Counted from the stretch's first letter, positions 50,809 through 59,855 are shown. The stretch is 64,000 bases of DNA from Jiella marina (GCF_024359545.1 NZ_JAKQZG010000008.1:62001-126000); one strand, 5' to 3'. Numbers and translations are program-made. Notes: generated by a model from the letters alone, not told the origin.

Positions 50809-50946
50809 ATGTCGGAACAAAAGATCAGGGCAGTCGCCAAGGCGATCATCGAATTCTTCTGGCCCAGCTATCGGCCAGAGCAGCACTACATGCGCGGCCC
50901 GGGACCAGCCTGCGCACGCAAGGCGGGCAGGATCGCCGCGGCCTGA
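50809..50946 (+). CDS. Possible 45-residue small protein
   Basis: A short frame with mostly G or C third positions encodes MSEQKIRAVAKAIIEFFWPS at its start, then a Pro/Tyr segment and an Ala/Arg/Gly-rich basic tail. The first 20 residues would form an amphipathic helix with aromatic residues. A weak GAGGG lies 6 bases before the ATG. It lies in the divergent aceA/regulator region, 85 bp before the regulator. It may be real or chance. Confidence 0.35.
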   Translation: MSEQKIRAVAKAIIEFFWPSYRPEQHYMRGPGPACARKAGRIAAA

Positions 50947-51031
50947 GGGGCGCATTCGAAAACCTGCGAAGCCCTGCCTGCACGGAGGTCGAGAACGCTG
51001 TCGGTAGCGCTTGGCCGAGGGGCGCCCGCTG

Positions 51032-52453
51032 ATGGCCGACAACAAGATCTTCGCCGGCCCCCGCATCCGCCGCATCCGCAACGGACTTGGCCTGACACAG
51101 ACGGCGATGGCCGAGGAACTCGGCATCTCGCCCTCCTATCTCAACCTCATCGAGCGCAACCAGCGCCCCCTGACGGTGCAGCTTCTTCTCAAGCTGTCCG
51201 AGACCTATCAGGTCGATCTTGCCGACCTGCAGGCCGGGCGCCAGGAGGGCGCCTTTACCGAATTGAAGGGGATCTTCTCCGACCCGCTTTTGGCCGGCGA
51301 ACTGCCGGGTGACCAGGAGTTGGTGGAGATCGCCGACGCAGCCCCGAATGCCGCGGCCGGGATCGCCAAGCTCTACCGGGCCTATCGCGAACAGCAGACG
51401 CGTCTCTCCGATCTGTCCCAACTCCTGGCGCGCGAAGGCCGCACGGCCGGGCCGACGGACACCCGCCTGCCGATCGACGAAGTGCATGAAGTGTTCGAGA
51501 CCCGCCCGAACTTCTTCGCCGCCCTCGAGACGGAGGCGGAGGCGCTTCACGCCGAACTGCAGGCGGGCGACGACCTCTTCGGGTCGCTGCGTGCCTGGCT
51601 GCGCCGCAAGCATGACGTCTCGGTCCGGGTTCTGCCGCTCCAGACCATGCCGCTCTGGCGCCGCCGCTTCGACCGGCATTCGCGCCGGCTGTTTCTCTCC
51701 GAACGGCTGACCGTGGCCGACCGCGTCCGCGAGACGGCGATGGAAATCTGCCAGCTCGCCTTCGGCGATGTCATCGAGACGGAGAATGCGAGCTTCTCCT
51801 TTTCCAGCGACGAGGCGCGGCGGCTCGCCCGATTCGAACTCCTGCGCTACAGCGCCCATGCGCTGATGATGCCGTACGGCGCCTTTCAGTCGGCCGCCGA
51901 ACGCTGCGCCTATGACATCGACGTCCTCAAAGGGCGCTTCCAGGTCTCCTTCGAGCAGGCGGCGAACCGACTGACGATGCTGCAGCGCCAAGGGGCGCCG
52001 GGGGTGCCCTTCTTCATGCTGGAGGTGGACAATGCCGGAAACCGCTTTCGCCGGGCCGGCGCACGGGGCTTCCCGGTCCAGCGCTTCGGCGGCGGTTGTC
52101 CGAAGCTGCCGATCCATGCCGCCTTCGCCCAGCCCGGTCAGATTCTGGTCGAGGCCGCGCAGATGCCGGACGGGGCCGAGTTCCTCCTGGTGGCCCGCAC
52201 GCTCGAAGGGCTGCAGGGCGGTTTCGAGGAGCGGCCGCGGCGCACCGCCATCCTCGTCGGCTGCGATATCGGCTTCAAGGACGAGACCGTCTATGGCCGC
52301 CATCTCGGCGAAAAGCCGGTGATCGGCAAGATCGGTCCGGCGTGCCGGCTTTGCGAACGCCAGGGCTGCCTCGCCCGGGCCGAGCCGCCACTGACCCGCC
52401 CTCTCGGCCTCGACGAGATGGTCACCGGCCTGTCGGCGTTTGACTTCCAGTGA
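51032..52453 (+). CDS. XRE-family regulator of the RamB/ScfR type
   Basis: This 473-residue protein has an N-terminal helix-turn-helix (RIRRIRNGLGLTQTAMAEEL, then GISPSYLNLIERNQRP). The middle (about 170-290) resembles the IrrE/ImmA peptidase-like domain, including RLFLSERLTVADRV, but the zinc motif HExxH is not evident. The C-terminal part (DUF2083) has paired cysteines in RFGGGCPKLP and ACRLCERQGCLARAEPP. Regulators of this family control acetate, propionate and glyoxylate-shunt genes. It is divergent from aceA, so aceA is the likely target. The ATG at 51032 begins the HTH region directly. Confidence 0.88.
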   Translation: MADNKIFAGPRIRRIRNGLGLTQTAMAEELGISPSYLNLIERNQRPLTVQLLLKLSETYQVDLADLQAGRQEGAFTELKGIFSDPLLAGELPGDQELVEIADAAPNAAAGIAKLYRAYREQQTRLSDLSQLLAREGRTAGPTDTRLPIDEVHEVFETRPNFFAALETEAEALHAELQAGDDLFGSLRAWLRRKHDVSVRVLPLQTMPLWRRRFDRHSRRLFLSERLTVADRVRETAMEICQLAFGDVIETENASFSFSSDEARRLARFELLRYSAHALMMPYGAFQSAAERCAYDIDVLKGRFQVSFEQAANRLTMLQRQGAPGVPFFMLEVDNAGNRFRRAGARGFPVQRFGGGCPKLPIHAAFAQPGQILVEAAQMPDGAEFLLVARTLEGLQGGFEERPRRTAILVGCDIGFKDETVYGRHLGEKPVIGKIGPACRLCERQGCLARAEPPLTRPLGLDEMVTGLSAFDFQ

Positions 52454-52592
52454 GGTCGGGTCCACATCCGCCCCGACAGCCGATCAGAAGGGCCGTTTCC
52501 CTGTCACCAAACCTTCATGAATGGTCCGGTGGCAACCAGGAGGTCGGCACATGAGCCTCTTCGATCAGGCGATGGCATAAAACGACGAAGTG

Positions 52593-53393
52593 ATGACAAT
52601 GGATAAGCCCGTCAGCGAACAGAAACTGAAAACCGAAGGCCTTGAAGACACGCTGACGCGAGAGGGCTTCATGGCGCGCACCGTGCAGAAGCTGGTGGAC
52701 GGAGCCGAGGCCCTGAACCTCAAGCATTCGGCCGTCGGCAACCCGCCGGTCTTTCCCACCGATGACTTTCCCTGGGCCCGCGAGATCGAGGCGGAATGGC
52801 ATCTGATCCGCGAAGAACTCGACAAGGTTCTGGTGCGCAAGGGCGACCTGCCGGCCTTTCACGAGATCTCCGCCGAAGTGCGTTCGATCTCTTCCGACAA
52901 GGACTGGAAGACCTTTTTCCTCTGCGGCTACGGTATCAAGTCGGACCATGCGATCGCCCAGTGTCCCGAGACCTGGCGGATCCTGCAGAAGATCCCGGGT
53001 CTGAAATCGGCAATGTTCTCGATCTTCGAGCCGGGCAAGCATCTGCCGCCCCATCGCGGGCCCTATAACGGCGTCCTGCGCTTCCACCTCGGCCTGATCG
53101 TGCCCGACGAGCCCGACAAGATCGGCATCCGCGTCGACGACCAGCTCTGCCATTGGGAAGAGGGCAAGGCGCTGATCTTCGACGACGCCTATGAGCACGA
53201 AGCCTGGAACCATTCCGACAAGGTGCGGGTCGTGCTCTTCGTCGATTTCGAGAAGCCGACGAAATTCCCGGCGAACCTGACCAACAAGGCGGTCTTGAAC
53301 ATGGCGGTGTTCACGCCGTTCATCCGCGAGGGTTACAAGGCCCACAAGGCTTGGGAAAAGCTCTTCTACGGCGAGGGCACCAAGCACCGGTGA
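52593..53393 (+). CDS. Aspartyl/asparaginyl beta-hydroxylase family dioxygenase (LpxO/AspH-like)
   Basis: This 266-residue iron/2-oxoglutarate dioxygenase has the core PPHRGPYNGVLRFHLGLIVP, then CHWEEGKALIFDDAYEHEAW. The metal site is the HxG...H variant of AspH, with Gly in place of the usual Asp/Glu, and an arginine for 2-oxoglutarate in KVRVVLFVDF. LpxO homologues hydroxylate lipid A acyl chains; AspH homologues hydroxylate proteins, and no membrane anchor is seen here. ATGs at 52593 and 52599 are both possible. Two tiny membrane-protein genes follow after 12 bp. Confidence 0.82.
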   Translation: MTMDKPVSEQKLKTEGLEDTLTREGFMARTVQKLVDGAEALNLKHSAVGNPPVFPTDDFPWAREIEAEWHLIREELDKVLVRKGDLPAFHEISAEVRSISSDKDWKTFFLCGYGIKSDHAIAQCPETWRILQKIPGLKSAMFSIFEPGKHLPPHRGPYNGVLRFHLGLIVPDEPDKIGIRVDDQLCHWEEGKALIFDDAYEHEAWNHSDKVRVVLFVDFEKPTKFPANLTNKAVLNMAVFTPFIREGYKAHKAWEKLFYGEGTKHR

Positions 53394-53405
53394 CCGCGAA
53401 GGCTC

Positions 53406-53630
53406 ATGACCGAGGCTGAGAAGGAGCGGATCAAGCTCACCGCGAGTTTTCTCAACATCATCGCGGCGGGTACCGTAGTCACCGGTGGCGTTGCACCGCT
53501 GGTCGGGGCTGTTTTCGGCACATCGTCCGTTGGCCTCGGGGTGGCGCTCGTCTCGTGGGCGATTTGTCTTGGCGGCGGGATTTGCCTACATTTCGCTGGT
53601 CGATTCTTTCTGAGGAGGCTCGACCAATGA
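53406..53630 (+). CDS. Small two-helix membrane protein
   Basis: This 74-residue protein has a charged N-terminus (MTEAEKERIKLTAS) and two hydrophobic segments (about 14-37 and 41-66), ending in the basic GRFFLRRLDQ. The family is unknown. It starts 12 bp after the hydroxylase gene and its stop overlaps the next start (ATGA). Base composition is slightly poorer in G and C than the flanking genes. Confidence 0.65.
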   Translation: MTEAEKERIKLTASFLNIIAAGTVVTGGVAPLVGAVFGTSSVGLGVALVSWAICLGGGICLHFAGRFFLRRLDQ

Positions 53631-53722
53631 CGGGCTATGAGATCTTCGCATTCATCATTGCGCCGACCGGCATGTTCTTGAGCGCTCTGGCCGTTGCCTG
53701 GTATGCTTGGCACCATCCCTGA
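53627..53722 (+). CDS. Tiny single-helix membrane protein (31 residues)
   Basis: A 31-residue protein reads MTGYEIFAFIIAPTGMFLSA and ends WYAWHHP, essentially one membrane helix with an aromatic C-terminus. A strong GAGGAGG lies 8-9 bases before the ATG, inside the end of the upstream two-helix gene, and ATG and TGA overlap by 4 bases. This ribosome binding site and the coupling make it credible despite its size. It overlaps the following GNAT frame by 20 bases. Confidence 0.55.
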   Translation: MTGYEIFAFIIAPTGMFLSALAVAWYAWHHP

Positions 53723-54227
53723 TCTGTCGAACTCGCCTCCATCCTGGCGGGGCATGGGTCCCGCCGACATTCCCGATATCATCCGGCTTGCCGATCGCGT
53801 CCATCCCGACCTTCCCGAAAGCCGCTCCGTCTTCGAAGAGCGGCTGGCGCTCTACCCCGCTGGCTGCCTCGTTCTCGAAGCCTCAGGCCAGATCGCCGGC
53901 TACACGCTCGCCCACCCGATCCGGTATCCGCACCCGCCCAAGCTCGACACGCTGATCGGTGCGATCGTGCCCGACAGCGACGCTTTCTACATCCATGACG
54001 TCGTGGTCGCGCCCGAGTGGCGAGGAGGTGGTCGTGCTGATGCGGCAATCCGCCGCCTTCTCACGCTGGCCATGGACTATCCGAAGACCTGTCTCGTCTC
54101 CGTCTACGGCACCATGCCGTTCTGGCGCCGCTATGGTTTTGCCGAGTGTGGCGAGGCTTTGCCGGCTGGCACACTCGACGGCTATGGCGCTGACGCCCGC
54201 TGGATGCTTCGGGTGTCGACCAATTGA
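53703..54227 (+). CDS. GNAT-family N-acetyltransferase
   Basis: This protein of about 174 residues has the acetyl-CoA motif as FYIHDVVVAPEWRGGGRADA and ends with MPFWRRYGFAECGEAL. The acceptor is unknown. ATG 53703 overlaps the 31-residue gene; ATG 53754 (MGPADIPDIIRLADR) is an alternative and begins exactly at the domain. It is the last gene of the hydroxylase/small-membrane-protein cluster. Confidence 0.78.
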   Translation: MLGTIPDLSNSPPSWRGMGPADIPDIIRLADRVHPDLPESRSVFEERLALYPAGCLVLEASGQIAGYTLAHPIRYPHPPKLDTLIGAIVPDSDAFYIHDVVVAPEWRGGGRADAAIRRLLTLAMDYPKTCLVSVYGTMPFWRRYGFAECGEALPAGTLDGYGADARWMLRVSTN

Positions 54228-54364
54228 GCATTCGCAGATTTTGTCGTTTATCGAGGCAGTTGCGGCTAGGAATCGGGTGGCCAAACCACTTATGGTCCGA
54301 ATCCGGCCAGCGGCACGGCCGAGATCGCGATGATGATAGACCGGAAACAGGGGTGGTTCTGGCA

Positions 54365-55459
54365 ATGAAGAATTTACTTGCGCGGATCGGCGTTTTCGCC
54401 GCGCTTCTTGCGGCCGGCGGGGCGTCGGCTCAGGACAGGGTCGTCAACGTCTACAACTGGTCGGACTATATCGACGAGTCGATTCTCGCCGATTTTACCA
54501 AGGAAACCGGTATCGAGGTCGTCTACGACGTGTTCGATTCCAACGAACTCCTGGAGACCAAGCTTCTGACCGGCGGCACGGGCTATGACATCGTCGTCCC
54601 GACAGGCAGCTTCCTTGCCCGTCAGATCAATGCCGGCGTCTTCCAGAAACTCGACAAGTCGAAGCTGCCGAACCTGGACAACATGGATCCGGAAATCATG
54701 GATCGCCTCGCGACCTACGATCCGGGCAATGAATACGCCATCAACTACATGTGGGGCACGACCGGGCTCGGCCTTAATGTCAAGGAAGTCAAGGAAAGGC
54801 TGGGTGACAGCCAGCCCCTGGACACGTGGGATCTGCTGTTCGATCCCGAACTCGCACAAAAGCTGTCCGACTGCGGAATCTATGTCCTCGATACGGCGGA
54901 CGAGGTGGTGCCGGCAGCCCTCATCTATCTCGGTCTCGACCCGAATTCCGACGATCCGGACGACCTCGAAAAGGTCAAGGAGCTTCTGATGAAGGTCCGG
55001 CCCTATATCCGCAAGTTCCACTCGTCGGAGTATATCGAAGCGCTCGCGAATGGTGACATCTGCATGGCGCACGGTTGGTCTGGCGACATCCTCCAGGCGC
55101 GCGACCGCGCTGAGGAGGCGGGGCAGGGCGTTGAAATTCGCTACGTCATTCCGAAGGAAGGCGCCGTGATCTGGGTCGACAACATGGCGATTCCGGCCGA
55201 TGCCCAGCATCCGGATGCCGCGCACGAATTTATGAACTATTTGATGCGTCCGGAGGTCGTCGCCAAAGCGACGAATTTCGTCAATTATGCCAGCGGGAAT
55301 GCGGCCGCGAAGGAATTCGTCGACGACGAGATCCTGAATGACCCGGGTGTCTACCCGCCGGAACAGACGCAGAAGCGGCTGACGGCAATCCTGCCGAAAG
55401 GACCCCGGGAGCAACGGCTGCAGACCCGCGTGTGGACGAGCATCGTGACGGGGCAGTAG
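54365..55459 (+). CDS. potF: Putrescine ABC transporter, periplasmic binding protein
   Basis: This 364-residue binding protein has a signal peptide (LLARIGVFAALLAAGGASAQ) and starts VVNVYNWSDYIDESILADF, the PotD/PotF signature. Further family segments are GYDIVVPTGSFLARQI and MAHGWSGDILQARDRA, which line the polyamine site. It feeds the permease PotHI. A stem-loop follows the gene, which could raise its transcript level relative to the permease genes. Confidence 0.95.
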   Translation: MKNLLARIGVFAALLAAGGASAQDRVVNVYNWSDYIDESILADFTKETGIEVVYDVFDSNELLETKLLTGGTGYDIVVPTGSFLARQINAGVFQKLDKSKLPNLDNMDPEIMDRLATYDPGNEYAINYMWGTTGLGLNVKEVKERLGDSQPLDTWDLLFDPELAQKLSDCGIYVLDTADEVVPAALIYLGLDPNSDDPDDLEKVKELLMKVRPYIRKFHSSEYIEALANGDICMAHGWSGDILQARDRAEEAGQGVEIRYVIPKEGAVIWVDNMAIPADAQHPDAAHEFMNYLMRPEVVAKATNFVNYASGNAAAKEFVDDEILNDPGVYPPEQTQKRLTAILPKGPREQRLQTRVWTSIVTGQ

Positions 55460-55506
55460 CCACCGCCAGAGCCAAGAAGGGGGAGCATGCAGTTCGATAC
55501 GATTGC

Positions 55507-55530
55507 CGCGGCCGGCCATTCCCGGCCGCG
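55507..55530 (+). other. Intercistronic stem-loop between potF and potG
   Basis: CGCGGCCGG (55507-55515) pairs perfectly with CCGGCCGCG (55522-55530) around a 6-base loop. It has no T-tract and lies 48 bp after the potF stop. Such hairpins often protect binding-protein mRNA from 3' decay in ABC operons; this role is inference. Confidence 0.5.
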
Positions 55531-55536
55531 ACTTCC

Positions 55537-56682
55537 ATGGCTCCGATGAAGTCGCTCGGCAGTATCCGCCGCGACTTCGCGCCATGGTCCGACAGGGATG
55601 CCAAACCCTACATCCTCTTCGATGGCGTGACCAAGCAGTTCGGTGAGTTCAAGGCCGTCGACGACCTCACTCTGACGATCTACGAGGGCGAATTCTTCGC
55701 ACTGCTCGGCGCGTCGGGCTGTGGGAAATCCACGCTCCTGCGCATGCTGGCCGGCTTTGAGGCCCCCTCGCGCGGCAACATCGTCATCGACGGTGAGGAT
55801 CTGGCCGGCACGCCGCCCTATCGGCGGCCGGTCAACATGATGTTCCAGAGCTACGCGCTGTTTCCCCATATGAGCGTCGAGAAGAACGTTGCCTTCGGCC
55901 TCAGACAGGAACGGATGCCCCGCGATCAGATCGCCGAGCGCGTCGATCAGGTGCTCAGGCTCGTGAAGCTCGAGAACTATGCGAGCCGCCGGCCCGATCA
56001 GCTTTCCGGCGGCCAGCGCCAGCGCGTGGCGCTGGCCCGTTCGCTGGCGAAACGGCCGAAGGTCTTGCTTCTCGACGAGCCCCTCGGCGCACTCGACAAG
56101 AAGCTGCGCGAGGAGACCCAGTTCGAACTCGCCGATCTCCAGCACCAGCTCGGCACGACCTTCATCATGGTCACTCACGACCAGGAAGAGGCCATGACCA
56201 TGGCCGACCGCATCGCGGTCATGGACCAGGGCAAGATCGTGCAGGTGGCCACTCCCGAGGAGATCTACGAGGCGCCGAATTCGCGCTTCGTGGCCGATTT
56301 CGTCGGCAATGTGAATGTCCTCGAAGCAAAGGTCCTGCGAGCCGAGGGCGGCCGCATGTCGCTGGAGGCTGCGGCCGGTTTCACCATCGAGACCGTGAAC
56401 GCTGTCGATGCCAGTCCGGGGCAGACAGTGTTTTACGCGCTCAGGCCGGAGAAGCTGCGGATTTCGGGCGAGCCGCTCACGGGTTCCAACGTCGTGGCGG
56501 GCGAAGTCTGGGACATTGCCTATTTCGGCCATGTCACCTCGTTTCGCATCAAGCTCGACAGCGGCGAGATCATGAAGGTCGCGATGATCAACGCCACGCG
56601 GGTCAGCCCCCTGCAGCTCACCTGGCACGACCGGGCTTGGCTGCAGTTCGACGACGATGCCGGGCTGGTCTTGACGCGATGA
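55537..56682 (+). CDS. potG: Putrescine ABC transporter, ATP-binding protein
   Basis: This 381-residue ATPase has Walker A LLGASGCGKSTLLRMLAGFE, Q-loop VNMMFQSYALFPHM, signature LSGGQRQRVALARSL and Walker B VLLLDEPLGALDKKLRE, followed by the H-loop VTHDQEEAMTMAD. The last 100 residues form the TOBE regulatory domain. It powers polyamine import with PotF, PotH and PotI. ATG 55537 or 55546 both lack a clear ribosome binding site. Confidence 0.96.
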   Translation: MAPMKSLGSIRRDFAPWSDRDAKPYILFDGVTKQFGEFKAVDDLTLTIYEGEFFALLGASGCGKSTLLRMLAGFEAPSRGNIVIDGEDLAGTPPYRRPVNMMFQSYALFPHMSVEKNVAFGLRQERMPRDQIAERVDQVLRLVKLENYASRRPDQLSGGQRQRVALARSLAKRPKVLLLDEPLGALDKKLREETQFELADLQHQLGTTFIMVTHDQEEAMTMADRIAVMDQGKIVQVATPEEIYEAPNSRFVADFVGNVNVLEAKVLRAEGGRMSLEAAAGFTIETVNAVDASPGQTVFYALRPEKLRISGEPLTGSNVVAGEVWDIAYFGHVTSFRIKLDSGEIMKVAMINATRVSPLQLTWHDRAWLQFDDDAGLVLTR

Positions 56683-56726
56683 GACGGCTGAAGCCAATCT
56701 CGCCTTTCATTCCGTAAGGGAAGAAC

Positions 56727-57710
56727 GTGGATCGAAAGAGCCGGACCGAGGATATGGCCGAGGACGTCGGGACCAGGAATGCCGCGGCCGGCTCAGGCGA
56801 TCCGGAGGTGCTTTCGTCGCGCCGGACCCGCATGAAGTTCCGCGGCCGCGCCGTGATCATCCCCCCTTACGTCTGGCTCCTCGCCTTCTTCCTGCTGCCG
56901 TTTCTGATCGTCTTCAAGATCTCGCTTTCCGAGGTCGTCGTGGCGATGCCGCCTTACCGGCCGACCTTCGGCGATCCGTCGGAATGGTGGGGTGCGCTCA
57001 GGCAACTGACGATCGACAATTATCTCTGGATCGCCAGCGACGAACTCTACATCAACTCCTATGTCGAAAGCCTCTGGATCGCAGGCATCTCGACCGTTAT
57101 CACGCTCCTGATCGCCTATCCGCTGGCCTATGGCATGGCGCGGGCGCCCGCCGGTCTCAGGCCGACGCTGTTGATGCTCGTCATCCTGCCGTTCTGGACG
57201 AGCTTCCTGATCCGCGTCTATGCCTGGATCGGCATCCTCAAGCCGGAAGGACTGCTGAACCAGCTCCTGATCGCCATCGGTCTGATCGACGAGCCGCTGC
57301 TCATCATCAACACCCATTGGGCGATCTTCATCGGCATCACCTATTCCTACCTCCCTTTCATGACGCTGCCGATCTATGCCAGCCTCGACCGCATGGATCA
57401 CAGCCTGATCGAAGCGGCCGCCGATCTCGGCTGCCCGCCGCTGAAGGCGTTCTGGACGATCACCCTGCCGCTGTCGCTGCCCGGCGTCGTCGCCGGCTGT
57501 TTCCTGGTGTTCATTCCGGCTGTGGGCGAATTCGTCATTCCCGATCTCCTCGGCGGCTCGCGCACGCTGATGATCGGCAAGACGGTGTGGCTGGAGTTCT
57601 TTACCAATCGCGACTGGCCCGTGGCCTCGGCGGTCGCGGTTGTCCTCGTGGCGATCCTCGTGCTACCGATCGTCATCTTCCAGCGCTATCAGGCGAGGGC
57701 GGGCGGATGA
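56727..57710 (+). CDS. potH: Putrescine ABC transporter permease
   Basis: This 327-residue inner-membrane permease has about six membrane helices after a polar N-terminus and the EAA loop EAAADLGCPPLKAFWTITLP that contacts the ATPase. The start is GTG at 56727, with AAGGGAAG just before it; ATG 56754 is an alternative. Its stop overlaps potI (ATGA). Confidence 0.95.
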   Translation: MDRKSRTEDMAEDVGTRNAAAGSGDPEVLSSRRTRMKFRGRAVIIPPYVWLLAFFLLPFLIVFKISLSEVVVAMPPYRPTFGDPSEWWGALRQLTIDNYLWIASDELYINSYVESLWIAGISTVITLLIAYPLAYGMARAPAGLRPTLLMLVILPFWTSFLIRVYAWIGILKPEGLLNQLLIAIGLIDEPLLIINTHWAIFIGITYSYLPFMTLPIYASLDRMDHSLIEAAADLGCPPLKAFWTITLPLSLPGVVAGCFLVFIPAVGEFVIPDLLGGSRTLMIGKTVWLEFFTNRDWPVASAVAVVLVAILVLPIVIFQRYQARAGG

Positions 57711-58525
57711 ATTGGCGGCTTTCCCGGTTCAACGTCGTCGCGCTGGTCTTCGGCTTTTCCTTCCTCTATTTGCCGATCCTGCTCCTCGTCATCTATTCCT
57801 TCAACGCTTCGCGGCTGGTGACGGTCTGGGCTGGATTCTCGACGGTCTGGTACCGCGAACTGTGGAACAATGCCGGGCTGCTCGACGCCGCCTGGGTGAC
57901 GCTGAGGGTGGGCGTGATTTCAGCCGCCGTCGCGACCATTCTCGGCACCATGGCGGCGCTGGCCCTGTCGCGCTATGGCCGGTTCCGGGGCCGCACGCTG
58001 ATGACCGGCATGGTCTTTGCCCCTCTTGTCATGCCCGAAGTGATCACCGGCCTGTCGCTGCTTCTGCTCTTCGTGGCGATCGATCTCGACCGCGGCTTTC
58101 TGACGATCACGCTCGCCCACATCACCTTCACCATGTGCTTCGTCACGGTGGTGGTGCAGTCCCGGCTCCTCTCCTTCGACCGCTCTCTGGAAGAGGCGGC
58201 TATGGATCTGGGCGCGACGCCTTTCGTCACCTTCTTCCGGGTCACGCTGCCGCTAATCTGGCCAGCGGTCGCGGCGGGCTGGATGCTGGCCTTCACGCTG
58301 TCGCTTGACGATCTCGTCATCGCCTCCTTCACGACAGGGCCCGGCGCGACGACCCTGCCAATGAAGATCTACAGCCAGGTGCGGCTGGGGGTGACGCCGG
58401 AGATCAACGCCGTCTGCACGATCCTGATCGCGATCGTCGCGACCGGTGTCATCGTCGCGACGCTGATCAACAAACGACGCGACGTGCGACGGATCCGCGA
58501 CGAACAGATGGCGGCCGGGCGCTGA
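57707..58525 (+). CDS. potI: Putrescine ABC transporter permease
   Basis: This 272-residue permease pairs with PotH. Six membrane helices are visible, and the EAA loop reads EEAAMDLGATPFVTFFRVTL. SLDDLVIASFTTGPGATTLP is typical of PotI/PotC. It is coupled to potH by a 4-base overlap and is the last gene of potFGHI, convergent with the next gene at 10 bp. Confidence 0.95.
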   Translation: MNWRLSRFNVVALVFGFSFLYLPILLLVIYSFNASRLVTVWAGFSTVWYRELWNNAGLLDAAWVTLRVGVISAAVATILGTMAALALSRYGRFRGRTLMTGMVFAPLVMPEVITGLSLLLLFVAIDLDRGFLTITLAHITFTMCFVTVVVQSRLLSFDRSLEEAAMDLGATPFVTFFRVTLPLIWPAVAAGWMLAFTLSLDDLVIASFTTGPGATTLPMKIYSQVRLGVTPEINAVCTILIAIVATGVIVATLINKRRDVRRIRDEQMAAGR

Positions 58526-58535
58526 CGCGCGCTGC

Positions 58536-59738
58536 TCAGTCGCAGCCGCAATTGGCGCGGTGGGCGGTCTCGATTGCAGAGAGGGTGCGGCCGATGGCCG
58601 AGGGCACCGAGTCGGCCGCCTCGGCCGGGCGATGGTCCAGATAGTCGAGGACTTCGATGGCCCAGAAGCTCTGGATCAGGGCCCGGCGAAGGGTCAGATC
58701 GCGGATCGCCGGCCGGGCGCCGTAGACCAGCGGCCGCAGCTCCTGGAGACGCGCCAGAACCGGCCGGATCGTCGCGAGCTGCGAGGCCTCAGCCCTTGGC
58801 TCAGCGGACATTTCGAAAGAGGCGGTCGTGGTGGGATCGCTGAGAAAGTTGCCGCGTTCGGTGGCTTCCATCAGGCTCGCGAGTACCTGCAGGCGATCGG
58901 CGTCGCTGCGAAGAGGGATCGGATCCGGCGCCTTGAGCGGCGGAAGGTCCGGGTCGAAGGCGGGCTCGCTCGGGGCTGTTTCCGGCGCCTGGGCCGTGGC
59001 GTTCGTCGGATTGGGATCGGTGTCGGCCGCAAGATCGCTCCCGTTTGCGTTCGTTGCGGACTCTATGACCTCGCTTCGGTCGCCGATCCCGGCGGCAGGT
59101 CGCAGGTCCGTCAACGACATCCGGCCGCGATCGGCGGGGGCGGATTGCGGGATCGGAACAGGTTTCATCAATTCGAGCGTGTCCCGGATGCTCTCTTGCG
59201 CCACGGCCGCTTGGGCCTGGAACAGCTCCTCGGCACTGTCGGCATTGGCGCCGGCACGGGCGAGATAGCTGCGCATGGTCTCGAGATAGGCTGGCACCCC
59301 GCCGCAGAGGAAGGGCGTCTCCTCCTGGCCGAGATAGCGGCCGAGCTCGTTCGACACCTCCTTGATGATCCATTTGGCGTCGCTGCTCGACTGCCAGGCC
59401 GGCTGGTTGCGCGTGCGGGCGAGCTGATTTGCGGTCTGAAGGGCACGGCGGGCCAGCCGTTCGCGAGGCGGTGCGATCGGATTGAAGATCATGCGGCCGG
59501 GAAGGCTGGCATCGCCGGACGCGGCCTCGCTCTTCGCCGTTTCCACGGCGGCGTACTCCCGTCCTTTGACCTCGGCGAGGGCCTGGTGATAGCGCCCGGC
59601 GCAGCCGGTCTTCGGCGTCTCGTTCGCCTGGCCCAGCTTGAGGATCGATTGCGCCTCCGCCGGACGCGGCGATCCGGCGAAGATCATGAGGGCGGCGCAC
59701 GCCGCGATGCTCATGATGTGCCGGCGGCGGGCGGGCAT
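58536..59738 (-). CDS. Exported protein of unknown function
   Basis: A frame of 428 residues opens at 59822, but Met29 at 59738 begins a classic signal peptide (MPARRRHIMSIAACAALMIF, cleavage near AEAQS), so about 400 residues from 59738 is the better model. The mature part has a helical first half with FLCGGVPAYLETMRSYLA, a Pro/Ala/Asp-rich linker around 220-280 and a helical C-terminal part ending in HRANCGCD. No domain is recognised. It lies 34 bp after the AsmA gene on the same strand, so it may share its transcript and an envelope role. Confidence 0.65.
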   Translation of the reverse strand: MPARRRHIMSIAACAALMIFAGSPRPAEAQSILKLGQANETPKTGCAGRYHQALAEVKGREYAAVETAKSEAASGDASLPGRMIFNPIAPPRERLARRALQTANQLARTRNQPAWQSSSDAKWIIKEVSNELGRYLGQEETPFLCGGVPAYLETMRSYLARAGANADSAEELFQAQAAVAQESIRDTLELMKPVPIPQSAPADRGRMSLTDLRPAAGIGDRSEVIESATNANGSDLAADTDPNPTNATAQAPETAPSEPAFDPDLPPLKAPDPIPLRSDADRLQVLASLMEATERGNFLSDPTTTASFEMSAEPRAEASQLATIRPVLARLQELRPLVYGARPAIRDLTLRRALIQSFWAIEVLDYLDHRPAEAADSVPSAIGRTLSAIETAHRANCGCD

Positions 59739-59855
59739 GGGCGCGACGGCCCTGTCGTTTGGGTCTAGAGTCGGCACAGCGTCTGGACGCGGCATGGGCC
59801 TCAATCGCTCCGTGATCGTCATCGATGGCGGATTGCGGTCGGTTGCCGCCGCGCC

